Shown piece by piece: positions 1 through 10,700 of a stretch of 47,075 nt of DNA. Source of the DNA: Phoronis australis (lineage: Eukaryota > Phoronida > Phoronidae); the NCBI GenBank assembly GCA_002633005.1, contig NMRA01000424.1, forward strand, positions 154,593 through 201,667, written 5' to 3'. The notes under the pieces are model-generated. The model did no database searches. It saw only the letters and a program-made list of their open reading frames with translations, and was not told the origin of the DNA. The stretch's first letter is position 1. Every line of letters begins with the position of its first letter. The translations under genes and the position numbers were made by a program.

Positions 1-1189
1 AAAACCTGTTGTACGCGGCACACAACGCCATCTGGTTTCTACTGCTATCGATGAGCAAAGATGGCTGATTTCTCCCGTGCCTACTGCCTGGTAGTTGTGT
101 TGCTTTTGACAAAAAATAATCACAACAAAGAGGGGGATCGTAGTAGTCTTCTGTATTTCATTCATATTTATGACCTTTTCTGAACTCTTCCCAATGAAAG
201 ATTTTGTCAAATATTTGATCAATTTTTAACATAAGATAAATGCTGAAGCTGTAATTCACTGTGCACCGCACAGAGGACGGGAGTGGGCTGTCCTGATCCT
301 ACATATGAAAATATTTTGCAATTGACTTTGAAACGATGTGTTTTCCATGCGTCTTGGACACACTTTGGCCGATCAAATTTTCCAAAAAGTCGGTCAATCA
401 AGGTTTTTATGTCGAATTTTGTTTTACTTTTTTTCTAGAAAATTTAACAGACGTGAGATTAAAGCACAATGACATCAAGTATTCATGTCAAAAAAACGAG
501 AATCAAGGTAAAAACGCGATAGTTAACAGACCTATGTATATGGGTCACGGGTGACTTCAGTAGTAAGGCTTCATGCCTGGTTGTATTAAACAGGATCAAA
601 ACTCTATAGGGATTACACTTTTGATCCTGTTTTCTGCAACCAGGACCAAATGTTTTTGTTATTTTGATAAACTAATACTTGAAAATAGATGCACTTGAAT
701 GACTTAAAAAGATTAATTCCCACATTATGCAACTGGCCCTATGCCCAAGGATGTGTCGCTGCATACATTCATGTTACTATACCCAATAAATAAGCCTAAA
801 AATTTCATAATCTGTTCAATCTCTAGCCGTTGATGAGACAGCTTTGAATATCATTAGTGTGTTATTAGACTCGTACATTCTAGACTAGGCAATTGTCATG
901 GTTAGGAAATGTCATTGAGTGTGGAAAAGTTGCAGTTTTATGTGGTGTTAAATGCAACCATGTTTATTAGCAAATTCGCAGTCGCTGCACCAGGTTGGAA
1001 TTTTGTCGCGACAAGTTTAGCTTACTTGTGTCGAGTTTGAAGTATTGAGAGATTGTCCATTTCTTAAACAAATAGGATTTTTGATACCAGTACTATGCAT
1101 TTATTTCAAAACTTAACGCACAAACTATAAACATGGACTTTCAAGTGCATACACGGATTTTGTAATTATGTATTCATTGTCTGTTATAG
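1..1189. other. AT-rich non-coding stretch upstream of the pygopus exon
   Basis: No convincing coding sequence was found; the short open frames lack codon structure and recognisable motifs. It most likely represents pygopus intron or 5' flanking DNA, because it ends in a splice-acceptor-like TGTTATAG at 1182-1189. It contains one hairpin-forming inverted repeat, listed separately. I did not see the basic NLS or NPF-type N-terminal homology domain that other Pygopus proteins carry in an upstream exon, so that exon probably lies left of the window. Confidence 0.5.
576..645. repeat. Short inverted repeat (hairpin, MITE-like)
   Basis: The left arm at 576-601 (CCTGGTTG, four variable bases, AAACAGGATCAAAA) is repeated in inverted orientation at 619-645, leaving a loop of about 17 bases. 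The arms match apart from the four-base variable patch. The compact foldback shape fits a tiny non-autonomous DNA element or a structured RNA segment; nothing distinguishes the two. Confidence 0.6.
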
Positions 1190-1223
1190 GCTGCGTTGTT
1201 GGCAGTATCTTTGTTGAGTGGGA

Positions 1224-1754
1224 ATGTTGATGGACAAGACTTTGAGTCCTTTCAACAACCAGCTGTTCCCGGCTCCACCAGGGGGCACCACCTCTGCACC
1301 CATCTCAACCGGTGAATCTCAGAACTACGCTCCGTCAGGCGTCATCGTTACGTCAACGAACATGAACAATATGAACCCGGGTGTTCCCATGGGGATGCAT
1401 TCACCCCATCACGCCCCGAATCAGCCGGGACACCACCCCATCCGACCCCCACCGACGGTGTCCCGCGCCTTACCGACGGCAGGTAAGATCTACCCTCCCA
1501 ATCAACCTCTGGTGTTCAACCCAACGAATCCCAACGCTCCGCCCATCTATCCGTGCGGTATCTGTCACAAAGAGGTGCATGACAATGACCAAGCCATTCT
1601 ATGCGAGAGTGGCTGCAATTTTTGGTTCCACCGTATATGTACAGGATTAACAGAGCATGCGTATCAGATGTTGACACAGGAAGTCTACGCCGAGTGGGTC
1701 TGTGACAAGTGCCTAGCTACGAAGAACATTCCGCTGGTGAAAATGAAGCCGTAG
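1224..1754 (+). CDS. pygo: Pygopus, C-terminal exon with PHD finger (5' partial or alternative start)
   Basis: Pygopus is a nuclear Wnt/beta-catenin co-activator. Its PHD finger binds methylated H3K4 and the HD1 region of BCL9/Legless. The exon reads 176 residues from the ATG at 1224 to the TAG at 1752-1754. Residues 1-108 are low-complexity, rich in Pro, Asn, Gly and Met, as in the middle of Pygopus. Residues 109 onward form the PHD finger, opening with YPCGIC. All eight C4HC3 zinc ligands are present at C111, C114, C127, C131, H136, C139, C160 and C163, with the family signatures AILCE, WFHRICTG and the closing CDKC. An in-frame TGA at 1215-1217 means that either ATG 1224 starts this form, with a non-coding exon joined at 1190, or an acceptor at about 1218/1219 joins a coding exon lying outside the window. 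The N-terminal homology domain is not encoded here. The PHD assignment is secure; the start is not. Confidence 0.93.
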   Translation: MLMDKTLSPFNNQLFPAPPGGTTSAPISTGESQNYAPSGVIVTSTNMNNMNPGVPMGMHSPHHAPNQPGHHPIRPPPTVSRALPTAGKIYPPNQPLVFNPTNPNAPPIYPCGICHKEVHDNDQAILCESGCNFWFHRICTGLTEHAYQMLTQEVYAEWVCDKCLATKNIPLVKMKP

Positions 1755-2194
1755 ACACCATGGCAACGCATAATTCATGGCCTTCCATTTAAGTGGATGG
1801 GTTTAGAACATATGTTCCTGGAACGATAGTGTCAAGTGACGAAAAACATTGCATCAGGCTAAGATATGGTATAAAATGAACACGTCTGCTTAGCAATTGA
1901 AATGGCCATAACTAGCATTCCATCTCAAAGAACATTTTTTTTTATTTAGACTTCTTGCTTTTACAAAACTGGTCTCAAAGTCTTCCTTCGTATTACTGGA
2001 GGTGACATGGAGGCTTGAGACCAGACTCTACCAACTGGCTTGTCACTGCTTGTCATTAAGCACAGAGTATGGTTACTACAAATAACGAGCTCTCTGTTGT
2101 TTGCAAACGAAGAAATCACTTCTCATCTGAGTAAGTAACGAGTTGAAACCAGTTTTAACAAGCTCAAACCAATTTTGTAATGACAAGTTTTCTA

Positions 2195-2200
2195 AATAAA
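2195..2200 (+). terminator. Polyadenylation signal AATAAA, proximal candidate for pygopus
   Basis: A perfect AATAAA lies about 440 bases after the pygopus stop and is followed by a GT-containing stretch (AGTTCGTGTAAC). It is a plausible proximal cleavage signal. Confidence 0.4.
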
Positions 2201-3862
2201 AAGTTCGTGTAACACAGGTTTATAGCGAATCCATGATGCGAAGGAACATTCTGCTCCGTGATACTGGCCTCTAGTCCTCGCCATTAAGGAACTGAATGAT
2301 TGTGGTGTCTTATAGTGAAGATGTACTTTAGAAATGAGGTTTGTGTCTGGTATCGCCTGATATTAACGCAGGATTGGATAGCAAACATGTCTGGTAACAA
2401 CAAACATTCCTGGTGTTGAACTGCTTGGAACAAACTCTTAGTCATCAGCAGTATTCCTGTTCCAATTCAGTAAAAAAATCGCAGTANTATCCCCCTCCCC
2501 CCTCCCCTGTTAGGAAAGCTTGAAAATGTCCTTTGACATGCCTGTGAACACATATGACTGACCGAGTACTGATAAAATCAGTGTCGTAATAAATAAACAC
2601 ACAAAAGGCAGAGCAATACCTCTCGTATGTCGATAGCAGTGTGGTTTTAGATGACAGACTGCATAGAATTTTAATTGAGAAATCAAACCTAGCAACTAAT
2701 GAATAAAGTTTCCCAGAATTACTCCTGGCTAAGTTGATGTAACTGAGAATTCCTTGAAATTTTGTGTCCCAGCAGTATTGTATGGGAATGGAACTTCTGT
2801 TGGCTGTCGAGAAGCTGCAGTGGAGATTTAATGCTCTTTTATTATTCTCAATGATAATTGTGCTGGCCATTATTGACGTCAGAAATAAATAAATTGGAAT
2901 AGTGCAAATATAAAATGACAAGAATGTTGGTACAAGGTTATTGAAATTTCTAGTACTATGAACAAAACCTTTCAATTTATTCTAAGTTAGAATGAGGAAT
3001 GATGAAGCCAACTTATAAAGTTGGCAGCAGTTTCCGTGACAACAATACCTGTATTATTTGCTGTAAGACAAGTCTTTTTTATCTAGGGCATAAAAGGGTA
3101 AAATTTTGTCACAACAAATTTTCAACAAAAATGAAATTTAGAGAATTGAGCCTCTTGCAGCAGAACTTTGGATTTTTTATTGTACATGGCCTGCCTTTGA
3201 AAAAATTCTAGCTAATTTTGTGTTAAAAAGGGGCAGAGTTTTCTTATGTTAGGACAAATTTTTGATATGTAACTTGTTGTTTAAAGCTTTCTGTTTTGTA
3301 GAATTTGGTACACGGGTTTGTGAATGTGATGTATACTTTGTGTTTAAAAAGTGCCATGAGAAGAAATGGTTTTACACCAACCAAATGTATTGTTGAATGA
3401 CGAAGACTGACAGCTTGTGGTCATGGTAACTGTGGACAAATGTAGATGTTGTTAACAATTTTAAAATTCTGTAGCAAGAAGGGATTTCTTATGCCTGTTC
3501 TATGACTAACTACCACCCATTTCAAACAAAAGGTATTGGCAAAATTGTCCCGTCAGAAGTTAGTGACGTGAATGCTCACCAGGTGTTTCAGACGGTAAGC
3601 CTCAAGGCATGTATTAGGAAATGGCATATTTCTACCTTTCCAGTACCCCAAAATATATGCCCGGGCCTGTTTTCAGAAACAGTGTGCCAAAAACAGAAAA
3701 TGTGCAAGCGACATGGACATTGAATCAAGACTTTTAAATACATGTATAATTATTTGGTAGTTAACAGAGTTAATGGTTTGGTAAGCTCTCGTCAATTTAG
3801 GACGCAGTGTGGTCAAGTGAAATTTTATTTTATGATTTTCCACGAAAGACATGTCACTTCAA

Positions 3863-3966
3863 CCATGTTCAAGTTCAGTACCATACCTACCACCAGGTGT
3901 CACACCAAACGAATACTCATCCATGTTCAAGTTCAGTACCATTAGCTACCACCAGGTGTCACTCCA
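3863..3966. repeat. Two-copy tandem duplication, period 58 bp
   Basis: The segment starting CCATGTTCAAGTTCAGTACC at 3863 recurs at 3921. Both copies continue through CTACCACCAGGTGTCAC. The copies differ at only a few positions, so the duplication is fairly recent. It lies in the presumed distal 3' UTR of pygopus. Confidence 0.8.
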
Positions 3967-4538
3967 AAACCAGGTGTTTCGAAAAAACATTGTCATGCAC
4001 TACAATATTAAAAACACTTGGAAAATGAAAAAATGACAGTTTTGCCAATTACCTTAATTGTACAGAATTTGTAGATTTAACCATATCAATGGAACTGTCA
4101 GTTCTCCAAAAACGTGATGAATTCTACGGTGTTCGATTTCTCATAAATCCCAGTTTTTGTTCAATGCTCGCTGACACTATTTTGGGAAACCCTTCAAACC
4201 ACAGATTTGTGGCTCCAAATGTATTCCAACAAGTCGACACTCAGCAATTTTCGAAATATTTTGGGATCCGTTTGTGCAAATTTCTCAAAATTTTTAAAAA
4301 CGTGATAGCTGTGGTACGTATCTTGAATTTGTAAACCATTAGTTTGCTGGTACTTACCGTTATGATAAAATCTTGTGCTAGAATTTGGTGAGATTATTTT
4401 GTAAATTTTATTGGCCCAGCCAAATTGTTGGGGCTGTATTATGAACTCAAAGGTATTTGTTGGACACTGTGTTGTTTAGTTTGGTACACTGAATTAGAAA
4501 TGTTTAACTTTGTTTTTGTATTGTAATGACCGTTTGTA

Positions 4539-4544
4539 AATAAA
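4539..4544 (+). terminator. Polyadenylation signal AATAAA, distal candidate for pygopus
   Basis: This AATAAA is preceded by TTTGTATTGTAATG and followed by TTTTGTAACC. It would give a 3' UTR of about 2.8 kb. It is the last good plus-strand hexamer before the convergent minus-strand gene. Confidence 0.4.
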
Positions 4545-4560
4545 TTTTGTAACCACAGTA

Positions 4561-6626
4561 AAACAATAATTCGTTAAGTGTATTTTATTACCAAAAGATG
4601 TTTCGTGTTGATCTCGGATACAGGTGATGCGTGGTGGTTCTGTCGCGAGCTTCCTGACCAAAATCAGTTACGGGCTTGTAGACTCGTGCTTGTTCACCTG
4701 AAAAGCATGGCTCGCTAACTCAAATCCACTAACAGCATTCACACACTGCAAACACAGCAGGTGGACTAAACCTACATCATCTTCCCATAAAAGAGTAACT
4801 TTTTGAGATTGCATTAAATGTCAGTAGTGTATTTTGCTAATACTCTAATAACGTTGTATAAATGAAAACTTGTTTCTCATGTCTCAAAATTTACTTTCAT
4901 TACTGTCGCGCCAGCTCATTCCTGACATCTTGAGAAGAGCCATGTTGGTAGTCCATGAGCCGTGTTTCTGAGCAGATGCGAATCCTTGAGCCATGCTTCT
5001 AGGCTGTACAAGCTACGAGTCCAGACATGAGTTTGTGAGTCAGTAAACTGTATTTAGAGGCCTGTGAGCAGCATTTGTGAGACAACTATGTTGATGAGTG
5101 CAGCAGTCGTGTTGTTTGGGAATCGTGATTGGTTTTCACAGTACCAATCTGTAGTGCACTGTGGGTAAAATTCAAGTCAAGCAACGTGATGTGATTAGAC
5201 ATTGTATTGTTGCAAATCCTATTTATTACTGATACACAGTACAGTACACCCCAAAAGGAATCGGGTAAAATACCATTTCCTTAATCATGTCAGGACATCT
5301 GTTACGATATCAGATTACCTGTCATGAGGGGTCATCTAGCTACCCTGATAGTGAATTACATTTGCACTGACCAGTCATGACAGAGATGACACTTACATTC
5401 AGTAGACATGACGGAGAATTCCAGTTCATTTTGTCAGACTGTTTTTGGCGTGTATTGTAAGTAAATCAGATAGCAATTAATGGCAACTTTCATTCGAAAT
5501 ATCTCTTGCATTTTTCAAACACAAAATAATAATAATAATAATAAAGTACATTAATGAATAATATTGTTAACAAAATGCCCAAGAAAAGACTGAAGTAAAA
5601 TGGAAGTAACACACAATGTTGTTTTTAAAACAATACAATGTTCAAGAGTTTTTAAACGCTAACACACTTCCGAGTGAAAATTCAAACTGAGGAGATTCCG
5701 TTTCTCTTTTTAAATAAATTTTCATGAAATTGCAATTTTCAGAAGGTTCTGCAACAACAAGTTTTTCAGTAAAATATTGCACAATAAGTATAAATTTATC
5801 TCATGGAATGGTTTCAACGACTCTTGCACTCTTCAGCACACTTAGCTTCAACACATGAATCGGCAATAAATGCCAATAAGCTCACTTCACTCTCAAGACA
5901 AACTATTTGCATTTGTTCTGGTCAGGGATGAATTCCTTGGAGCAAGTTTGGAGAGATCTCGTGCGCTAACGCTTGCCTTTTGCGAGCAAGCACACCACCT
6001 CACCCGCAAAATATCTGCCACTAGCATGATTGGTCGGAGAGATTGGAAAGTTGCATTATGGGAGTCAATTTTAAGTTAAACCGTTTCGGGAATCCATTCC
6101 TTGATGCCCACTTCTTGGAATAACCTTGCATTATGTAACGCATTCCAAATCAATGCCCATGCAGGCTACTTTCAAAAGTCAACAAAAGTTCTGCTGGGGA
6201 AAACGGCAGCAGAACACAACACAGTCCCAACTGCAGTCTTGCTACCCATGTCAGTTATTCGCTGCATTGAATAATACAGCAACACGCACAGCATACGAAA
6301 ACATTAAATAGGGATAACTTGCAAAAAGCACACACATATAAGTTCATAATAACCTCTCTGCTTAGTAATTATACTCGAAATACAAATAGATATGTTTAGA
6401 CAAACCCTGTTAAGATTTGAGCGTTTCAAAATAAAGCCCTCAGAAAAACTACACGACTGCAGTAAAACTTGCACAAGTCAGATCTTTGTTTAAATTTACA
6501 GCGCCACCTTTCGGTGTAACTTTGCTTTCATTTTACCCACGATGCTTCAGCATTCCCAATTACAGTTGACAACTACATGTAGTTGCTAGGTATGAAAAAG
6601 AATATTCACTAAAAGGCCATTAACTG
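4561..6626. other. Intergenic stretch between two convergent genes
   Basis: I see no gene here. It holds an (AAT)n microsatellite and short degenerate motifs such as GAGCCATG near 4930-5000. The short open frames near 5870-6310 show no family features. Confidence 0.5.
5525..5544. repeat. (AAT)n microsatellite
   Basis: About six uninterrupted AAT units. Confidence 0.9.
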
Positions 6627-6632
6627 TTTATT
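6627..6632 (-). terminator. Polyadenylation signal for the minus-strand PPxY membrane gene
   Basis: TTTATT on the plus strand reads AATAAA on the minus strand. It lies about 1 kb past the stop at 7617 and was the first minus-strand hexamer I found after that stop. Confidence 0.4.
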
Positions 6633-7616
6633 CCAGTTTGAACGAAGAGATTTTGTTTGAACTTAATTAGAACTGCAGGACAATTAAAAAGTTGACATCA
6701 ATCCCGATCTATTCTCAGTTTGTTTCACGCTTTGATTCAAAGTGATTTTAGGCCAAAAGAACACTTGCAGATTGTTATTGTCTGAAACTACGGTTCAGTA
6801 AGTTGGCTTGGTTTCAACTAAAGAGAAAGACAGCTCAAGCTCTCTACAACCCAGAAATAATTTTGCATGAGTAAGTGACGCCATATTTATAGTGCTAATT
6901 GCTCCAAATCAAAAGGTAGTTTTTTGCGGAAGGCGAGTTGTTTATAGCAATTTCAACCGAGACAAGGTTACGCAGCACACTTCGCCAGTTGGATAGGCCA
7001 CATTTGGCCTAACTCTGATAAAACCTCCGGAATTGGTTAGATCCAAGTTATGCAAATTTTACTGAAATATTTACATGTGAAAAATTCACTTCTGGCTGTC
7101 CCAGCTTTCGTTTTACATTCAAAAGATTTGCGCTTTCTAATCTATGTTTTTTCCGAGCAACATTAGAATACGCTATCAAAAATACAAACACCAACAAAAA
7201 ACTTTGCTCCACCACCGTACAACATTAGTATCTCATACAAAGTGAAAGGTGTTCCTTGATACCAGAGACACATGGTGGCCGCACTCGGAACTTCATCTAC
7301 CAGAATTTGCTATAATCATAAATTGATTTAGTTTTCCATACATTGCATTATCAGATACGATAATTAAAACAATTCTAAGCTGCCAATGTAAAGCAATCTT
7401 AGAACTGGAAAAATTTATAGAACAAGTATTCAAAATCTTTAGCAACTTTACACACTAGTGGTGAACGTCACATAGGAGGTTGTTCACTTGTAAACCCCAT
7501 TCTCAGTGGTCCCAAGACATATGGGTGCACCTGAGTAAACATTTAATAATGCTGATGTATCTTCCTCTACATACTAGAAACTGGTGAACGATGCAATAAT
7601 ACCATCATAGTTGCAC
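6633..7616 (-). other. Probable 3' UTR of the PPxY membrane gene
   Basis: AT-rich, no coding signal, lying between the stop codon and the minus-strand AATAAA at 6627-6632. Confidence 0.4.
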
Positions 7617-7756
7617 CTACTCCTTGTCCTCTTTAAATACTAGCTGTGAAGAGAATGCCAGCTCTGGACAAATGTTATCGACTGGTGTCTGTAGTTGAAC
7701 TAAATCTGCTGAATTTGTCCCGTCTGCCTGAGTATCCACCTGAGTGACAGCTACTC
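7617..7756 (-). CDS. PPxY membrane protein, terminal coding exon
   Basis: A polypyrimidine-rich acceptor (TTGTCTCTCCTAG) precedes 7756. Entry in phase 1 gives 45 residues ending in KEDKE and the TAG at 7617-7619. A rival exon start at about 7960-7970 (acceptors GATTAG or ATTCCAG) is possible but, in the required phase, reads to a stop just before this exon. No homology was recognised, so this exon rests on splice signals and phase. Confidence 0.55.
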
Positions 7757-10700
7757 CTAGGAGAGACAAGGCACCAAATTAACAACGTTGGGGCTAAAAT
7801 ACCACAGTTGCAGCCTGTAGTTGGTTCTGGTCTACTTTTGAGAACAGGGATGGAAAGAGTGACATCGCCATAATGACGTAGTCGAGGAGACTCTGCCAAC
7901 TTGGTTCTGACACTTCCAGCTTTTCTACGAGAAATCCCAGTGGGTAAAAAGCCGCAACTGGAATCACTAATCAATTCGTTTTAGAAAAAAAATGTGGTCA
8001 GTATCCTTATTTGTATGGTTGACAGATACTGTGTCATGAGCTTCAGATCTTAATGGTTACTTTTGCTGAATTTTGACATTTTGAACAAATGTGTAAGTGA
8101 ATAGGCCACTGCCATATTGTTGGTTTTCAATGCAATAACTTTCCGTCGGTACTGATGTGGTGATGTGAAATTCTTTTTGTTGTCTGATTTTCCAAAAAAA
8201 TCCAACAGGGGAGGTTGGTTGTCACTTGAGTAGTGACCTTCTTTTAGTCAATGAAGTCATACAGCCAGGTGACTGGGGTTGACAACCCACATCATTTAAA
8301 ACTAGCTTGCACACATTTGTGTAGCTCTGGAAACAGACGATGTAGAATTTACAGACAAAAACAATGTTAACTTTCAAAATTCTTGGCACAATAATTTCAA
8401 GTTAATTCCTAGACATTTCAGACATATTACTTTCAAAAATTTATGAAAGGGTTCTTATTCGAGGCACGCTTTAATGTAAGGAGGGAAGTATCGATTCAAG
8501 AAAACAGTTCGAGCAGCTCACCAAAAAGCATTCTTGGACTAGTCTTGGACTGTTAAATGTTTCCCACGTATGCAATTACAAAGCAACGTACCACTGTAAT
8601 TAGGAGATGGGAATGACGAGTCAATGACAGCACTGTATGGTGGAGGACTGGCAACCTCTTCATGAGCCTGCATGGCTTCTACGACAATCTGCAACACACA
8701 AGAATGTGTACAGGGTTAGAAAACGACCTGAAACAGCAGCGACAACAAAACTTTACAATCAGTTCTACAGTAAAATCTCATCAATTTAGGACAGGACAGG
8801 ACAAAGAAAACAGCGATTGTTTTTCAGTCTTCAAAGGCCTCTAGCATAGTTGTGAATGCCCACAGTTGTCAAGACTTTGCCTTGTGATAACTGTGTCCCA
8901 ATAAATTGAACACGGGAAGGCATTCATTTGGTGATACATACCTTTTAAGGGGAAAAAATGAGAAAACAAAATGTCACCTGCCCGCCATATTGTGTCGTCC
9001 TGAATGGGTCCACATCTACCATGACCACCACGGCATCATAAAACATGTTGATAAGGTGAAAAAACGTTGGAGTGGGACCAATACATTCCATAGCTAGATT
9101 ACTCTAAGACATGGTCATGTGACTCAAATGATAAAAAGTCAAAAATCAAGCTCTACAGGATTTCTATTTTCAGAAAATGAATACTTTACTTAAAATCTAT
9201 AAATTTGCAAATATTTGGCTAAATACAGAAACTTCTCAATAAGGTTGTCATAGCCTTGAGCTTGCACAGATGTAACCCTGGCTCACAGGAACATAAAAAT
9301 ATTTAGGAGTCAGACGTCTGCAACTTCACCAACTTCCGTCTCAGTCCCTAACACATTGCCACATTTTGTAAAAGAACGTTTAACACGTCTGCAAGACAAG
9401 CCACGTGTGATCATGTGCCTACATACCTCTGGTGGTGAGTTACTGTGTTGCAGAGCATCTTCGTAACTAGGAGGACACTCGACGCGAAGCCCAACACAGG
9501 GAGGCGTCGCCTCCATGTCGTGCCGGAATTGCTCGCAGTCGTCATTATCAGCCCGTGCAGTGATCAAAAACAAACGTTGGCGACGGTTACGACGCTGGCG
9601 TTGCTTGAAACGACAACAATAGACAATGCCAAGCGAGAGCGCCACCGCGAGGGTGATGAGGGCGGCAAGTCCGATGATGACACCAGTAGTTCCAAACATG
9701 GATGATGACGACGACAAGTTGTGATCTTCACCATCCCACATATGCGGTGGTGGTGCGAAAGTAAACATCTCTATCGGAGGAACAGTGAACTCATTCCACT
9801 TATCCAAGTCTTTGTGCCAATCAATTTTTGAAATGTCAAAAGGCTTTGCTGTGGTCCACCAGCTATTCCAATCAATGTTTTGTATGTCTAAAGGCTTCAC
9901 TGTGGTCCGCCTGGTATACCAATCTTTAAACACAGGCCACTCCTGTATTCGCGGAGTGCTGGCTCTCCATGTCTTATCATTTAGTTTCTGGAAGGATGGG
10001 GTACTTTTGTCTACATCCCTGCCAGCTGGAGAATCCGAGTCGCCATTGTTTCCACAAAACTCTTTCAAGTCGTATTCAGTGAACTGTCCTGATCTTCGCA
10101 GCCAATCACAGTTCACTAAAAATGAATTAACAGTCGTCCTCTTTCTACTAGATGGAGTTGCAGTACTAGCGAGTGCGGTTATACCTGAAATGGTAGTCAG
10201 ACATGGTAAATACAATCATAAACTATTATTATCGTACATAGGTGACGATACGGCTATGTAACAACACTCTGCAGAATGCACACCTGTAGTGCATCATACG
10301 GCCGAAAAGTATAACTTGCCTAGAGGTAAAATTTAAACAATTTAGGACACGATATGGCAGATAAGTGAAAATCTGCCAATATTCTTGTGGACGGAATCAT
10401 GGAATTTCATGGATTATGTTCTTAATTTTTGGTAACTGATAAAAAAATTTTTAGAATTATGATGAGTACTACTGAAATACGTGATACAATTGATTGAGAA
10501 GTCATGAACCGGAGCAGACTAGACAGTCACTGAAAAATAAAACGTCACAATTTTGACAATCACTTTTTCACGAAAAACAAAATATCTCAAAAATTACTGA
10601 TTTAGAACAATCCTCTGTGGAGTTATCCAGTAGCTAACGGTTGCAATGGTTAAAGGGCAGCAAAAACATAGTTAACAACAGCAGCAGATGTCATTGTGTG

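Larger units (their letters stand above)
1755..4560 (+). other. Pygopus 3' UTR and downstream flank
   Basis: This AT-rich stretch follows the pygopus stop. Its open frames on either strand are short and overlap without motifs. Polyadenylation hexamers lie at 2195-2200 and 4539-4544, so the 3' UTR is either about 0.45 kb or about 2.8 kb. It includes an ambiguous N at 2487 beside a C-rich patch and a perfect CRE palindrome (TGACGTCA) at 2874-2881. The transcript end is inferred only from hexamers. Confidence 0.45.

Noticed and set aside
2445-2975. 176-codon minus-strand open frame antisense to the pygopus 3' UTR
   Set aside because: It spans an ambiguous base and a C-rich tract, has low-complexity hydrophobic composition and no domain.
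7675-7974. 99-codon frame as part of the PPxY gene
   Set aside because: The phase from exon 3 does not enter this frame. The phase-consistent terminal exon at 7756 reads a different frame.
9310-10215. Reading 9310-10215 as a single-exon 301-codon gene
   Set aside because: The frame crosses a good acceptor (10185) and donor (9426). Phase agreement with the leader exon and the PPPY exon favours the spliced model.
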